Assembly: GCA_030374765.1 (NCBI GenBank)
Contig: JARGXX010000096.1
Location: 1,054,001-1,118,000 of the forward strand
Length of the DNA: 64,000 nucleotides
DNA from: Agarophyton chilense
Lineage: Eukaryota; Rhodophyta; Florideophyceae; Gracilariales; Gracilariaceae
Reading direction: 5' to 3'
Position 1 is the stretch's first letter; each line of letters begins with the position of its first letter. The notes below the pieces were generated by a model, which had not been told where the DNA came from, ran no database searches, and saw nothing but the letters and a program-made list of their open reading frames with translations. This document shows positions 61,254 to 64,000 of this stretch, in pieces. The position numbers and the translations under genes were made by a program.

Positions 61254-64000
61254 ATGTCGGACACGGAAATGGAATCCGAAAGTACTACCGGGATGAAAAT
61301 CCCTCGTTTTCATGGAAGGCGTGGTGATGATTATGCCCTATGGCGCCATCGCCTTCGTGCTGCATGCCGTGTTAAAGGTGTGTGGAACGTTGTGGAATCC
61401 GATTCTGGATATTCAGCAACTACTGAAGCAACATCGGATACCGCTTTTGATAGCGCTCGAGTTGTCGCCAAGCGCGAGAAGGCATGTGGAATCATAATAT
61501 GCGCCTTGGGTGATGCGCCACTTCGTGTGGTCATGGATGTCGACGACGACCCGGCGCGCATGCTCGCATTACTTGATGCACGGTATGCGTCCAATCGTAC
61601 TGTATCCAGAATTGCTGTGCAGACTCAACTATTCCGTATGGGATACAATGGTCAGAATATGTCAGGCTATGTGGACCAGTACACGGCGTTATTTGCTCAG
61701 TTAGAGCGCATGGGGAAGGATGCGGCAGTACCGGAGTCGCACAAAGCTCCCATGTTACTTGCTTCTATTGATCCCAATTGCACACTGGAGTCTACTGCTG
61801 CAGCTCTTCGAACCAAGGATATCGCTGAGCTTACATGGGACTACGTGGCCACGACCCTCATAGATGAATACAACGCGAAACAGGTGTCTGCAAGGCCGTC
61901 TGGACGTAGTTCACGTCGCAAGAAGAAGGGCAGGAAAAAATCTGGTCGACATTCTGAATCGACTAATCGTACCCGCAGTAGTGCAAACAACGAAGATGAG
62001 GAGTCTGATGGTCACTCCGACATTGAGTCTACTGCTCGTGCACTTGCTGCCGCCTTGAGATCGTCATCATTTGATCGTTCTGGATCGAGCAATGGACATC
62101 ATTGCGACTTCTGTGATCGCGATGGACACACACAAGATCGTTGCTTTATGAATCCGGACAACCCGGACAACCACTTGCCGCAGAGTATCCTCGATAAACT
62201 GTCGCCACAACCCAAGCGAATGGGTGGCAGTAGTGGTAGAAGCGCCTCGAGCAAGTCTTCTGGAAAGTCTGGCAAAATCGAAATTGCTGGTGCAACTGTG
62301 GAAAGGACCACTATAGTTCCGCCGAATGACCTGAGTACCTACGCAGACAGCGGTGCGACAGTACATTGCTTCCATTCTGTTTGTGCGTTCGTGCCCGGTT
62401 CACTTGAACCTTGCGACGAAAGAACAGTGATGCTTGCCGATAACACATCTGTTACATCTAAACAACGCGGAGAGGTGATCATTCCTTTGGACAATGCGAA
62501 CATACGTCTGAGTGATGCCCTACTGACCCCTGCTCTGGGATACAACTTGGTTTCAACCGGGTGTTTGGCCGACAAAGGTATTGAGTCGCTCTTCGGTCGT
62601 CACAGTGTACGTTTGACGCTAGAGTCAAATGGTTTTGAGGTGGGCATTGGTGATCGTGACAAGGTATCTCGCATGTACACACTGCCTCAACCTTTAGGGC
62701 ATGCTGGTGTGGAACTCGCGCTTTCGACTAATTCTACGGAGACTCAACTGTGGCACCGACGATTGGCTCACATCAACCAACGTGATCTGCAACATGTACA
62801 CAAGTACGCAGATGGAGTGCCGCACTTGTGTGACATGGAGGAGGTATGCCGAGCATGTCGACTTGGCAAGGCTCATAAGCTTCCGTTCCCAGGTCACTTT
62901 GAACATGCATCCGCGGTTGGTGACATTGTGCACTCGGATATTGTAGGTCCTCTGGAAAAGTCTTTTCCGGACAAGTTTCAATATGCATGTACATTCCTGG
63001 ATGATCACTCACGGTATGTGTTCCTAGGTCTGGTGATCCATCGCAGTGCTCTTAGTGATGTGTTTGTGGGTATTGCGGCAAAGTTTAAGCAGCTTGGAGG
63101 AGTGGATATCAAAAGTTTGCACTCGGACGGTGCAGAAGAATATATTGCCCTGCAAGAGAACTTGGCAGCAGAACATGGCCTCACTTCTTTCTCTGCTCCA
63201 TACACCCCCGAACACAACGCTATAGCTGAGCGCATCAATCGTACCATGGTGGAAGCTGCTCGATCGTTGCTGATCCAAGCCGATCTACCAGAATGTTTGT
63301 GGCCATATGCGCTGAAACATGTTATCTTTGTGCGTAATCGAGTGCAACATTCTACTGTTAACAACAGTCCCTACTTTCTGGTAACTGGAAATAAACCTTT
63401 GTTGAAGCACGTGCGTGTGTTTGGATGCACTGCATTCGTGCTAAGGACTCCGCGTGGACCCAAGTTCGAGTCTCGTGCACTTGAGGGAGTGTACTTGGAG
63501 ACTCTTGAGCATGGTGTGTACAAGGTACTCGTCGTTGATAATGACGGTACTCCGCGTATTATTGAGTCACGACATGTTACTTTTGATGAATCCAAGTTCC
63601 CTGGCGCATCATCTCTTGCCAACTACATGGATGATGAAAGTGCGTCAGATGCTGACTATAGCTCTGATATGGGATTATGTGATAGCATTGATGACGAATC
63701 GGATACCTTCTCCGTCGATAATGTTGAGGAGGAGGTGGTTCATGACGGATCCTCGCACCTGATTCCAGCACTCAGGCAGTCGGAGTCAGACTCCGGCAGC
63801 AATGAAGACGATGCACAGGATTCCGAAAGTGATGACGAAAGTGCTGCTGATGACCTTGATACATCTGCCAACGCTGATACGGAACCACGCTACCCGCGGC
63901 GCACGCGCCGTCAACCTCTGAGGTGGTTCATGGCAGGGTCTGCTCACTGTACATCGCAAGTCAAAGTCACTACTAGTGATGAGCCCTCACTCAAGGAGGC
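61254..64000 (+). CDS. Gag-pol of copia element B3, runs off the window
   Basis: From the ATG at 61254 the frame appears open to the window end (915 codons), homologous to B1 throughout. It covers gag, zinc knuckle CDFCDRDGHTQDRC, protease YADSGATVHCF, integrase with its three acidic residues (HSDIVGP, HSDGAEEY, NAIAERIN), the acidic linker and the very start of the RT region. The position of the B2 nonsense codon is GAG here. Whether RT and RNase H are intact lies outside the window; of the three B copies this is the one most likely to be functional. Confidence 0.88.
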   Translation, partial: MSDTEMESESTTGMKIPRFHGRRGDDYALWRHRLRAACRVKGVWNVVESDSGYSATTEATSDTAFDSARVVAKREKACGIIICALGDAPLRVVMDVDDDPARMLALLDARYASNRTVSRIAVQTQLFRMGYNGQNMSGYVDQYTALFAQLERMGKDAAVPESHKAPMLLASIDPNCTLESTAAALRTKDIAELTWDYVATTLIDEYNAKQVSARPSGRSSRRKKKGRKKSGRHSESTNRTRSSANNEDEESDGHSDIESTARALAAALRSSSFDRSGSSNGHHCDFCDRDGHTQDRCFMNPDNPDNHLPQSILDKLSPQPKRMGGSSGRSASSKSSGKSGKIEIAGATVERTTIVPPNDLSTYADSGATVHCFHSVCAFVPGSLEPCDERTVMLADNTSVTSKQRGEVIIPLDNANIRLSDALLTPALGYNLVSTGCLADKGIESLFGRHSVRLTLESNGFEVGIGDRDKVSRMYTLPQPLGHAGVELALSTNSTETQLWHRRLAHINQRDLQHVHKYADGVPHLCDMEEVCRACRLGKAHKLPFPGHFEHASAVGDIVHSDIVGPLEKSFPDKFQYACTFLDDHSRYVFLGLVIHRSALSDVFVGIAAKFKQLGGVDIKSLHSDGAEEYIALQENLAAEHGLTSFSAPYTPEHNAIAERINRTMVEAARSLLIQADLPECLWPYALKHVIFVRNRVQHSTVNNSPYFLVTGNKPLLKHVRVFGCTAFVLRTPRGPKFESRALEGVYLETLEHGVYKVLVVDNDGTPRIIESRHVTFDESKFPGASSLANYMDDESASDADYSSDMGLCDSIDDESDTFSVDNVEEEVVHDGSSHLIPALRQSESDSGSNEDDAQDSESDDESAADDLDTSANADTEPRYPRRTRRQPLRWFMAGSAHCTSQVKVTTSDEPSLKE

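Overview
This is nuclear DNA from an intron-poor eukaryote. The first 14.1 kb is GC-rich, gene-dense and apparently intronless. It encodes clear eukaryotic proteins: importin alpha, the ribosome biogenesis factor RPF1, a calcineurin-B-like EF-hand protein, a DnaJ C-terminal-domain protein and a FUSC/ALMT-like membrane protein. It also encodes a BSD2-type zinc-finger protein whose N-terminus looks like a plastid transit peptide with a phenylalanine right after the start (MAFI...), a style known from red algae and glaucophytes. I infer an intron-poor red alga (Porphyridium-like or similar), with moderate to low certainty.

Layout. 0-14.1 kb holds eight protein genes, packed as tail-to-tail and head-to-head pairs. 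At about 14.7 kb the composition turns AT-rich, and everything from there to the window end is nested LTR retrotransposons. I use these labels. H is an old, AT-rich, decayed copia-like element on the minus strand, about 15.0-29.6 kb. It is interrupted by two solo LTRs of family G (15375-16262, TSD CCTCT; 28357-29243, TSD TAAAT) and by D. D is a Ty3/gypsy element on the minus strand (17116-27913) with a chromodomain remnant, a missing integrase core and a long antisense ORF. F is a gypsy LTR plus gag remnant (29.6-31.6 kb) split by a solo LTR of family C. B is a copia family with three copies: B1 from 31649, B2 from 49531, B3 from 59668 running off the window. A is a second copia family with two near-full copies facing away from each other (A-minus 32141-38764; A-plus 43031-49530), plus a recombinant solo LTR at 53340 and a pol scrap at 54329. 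C2 (54899-57721) and E (57722-59667) are gypsy LTR-gag fragments.

How it works together. A-minus sits in the 5' LTR of B1 with a perfect ACGGT duplication. A-plus sits in the pol of B1. B2 sits in the 3' LTR of A-plus. B3 sits in the gag of E, and C2 sits in an A pol fragment. A and B both carry a primer-binding site complementary to the anticodon arm of initiator tRNA-Met, as in Drosophila copia. Gypsy families C, D and F share a different primer-binding site. A-plus keeps an uninterrupted 1341-codon polyprotein, and A-minus has identical-looking LTRs with a single nonsense codon, so family A has been active recently. The most unusual items are the antisense ORF of D, a stop codon at the same place in the gag genes of C and D, and paired E2F-type sites upstream of a small unknown gene.
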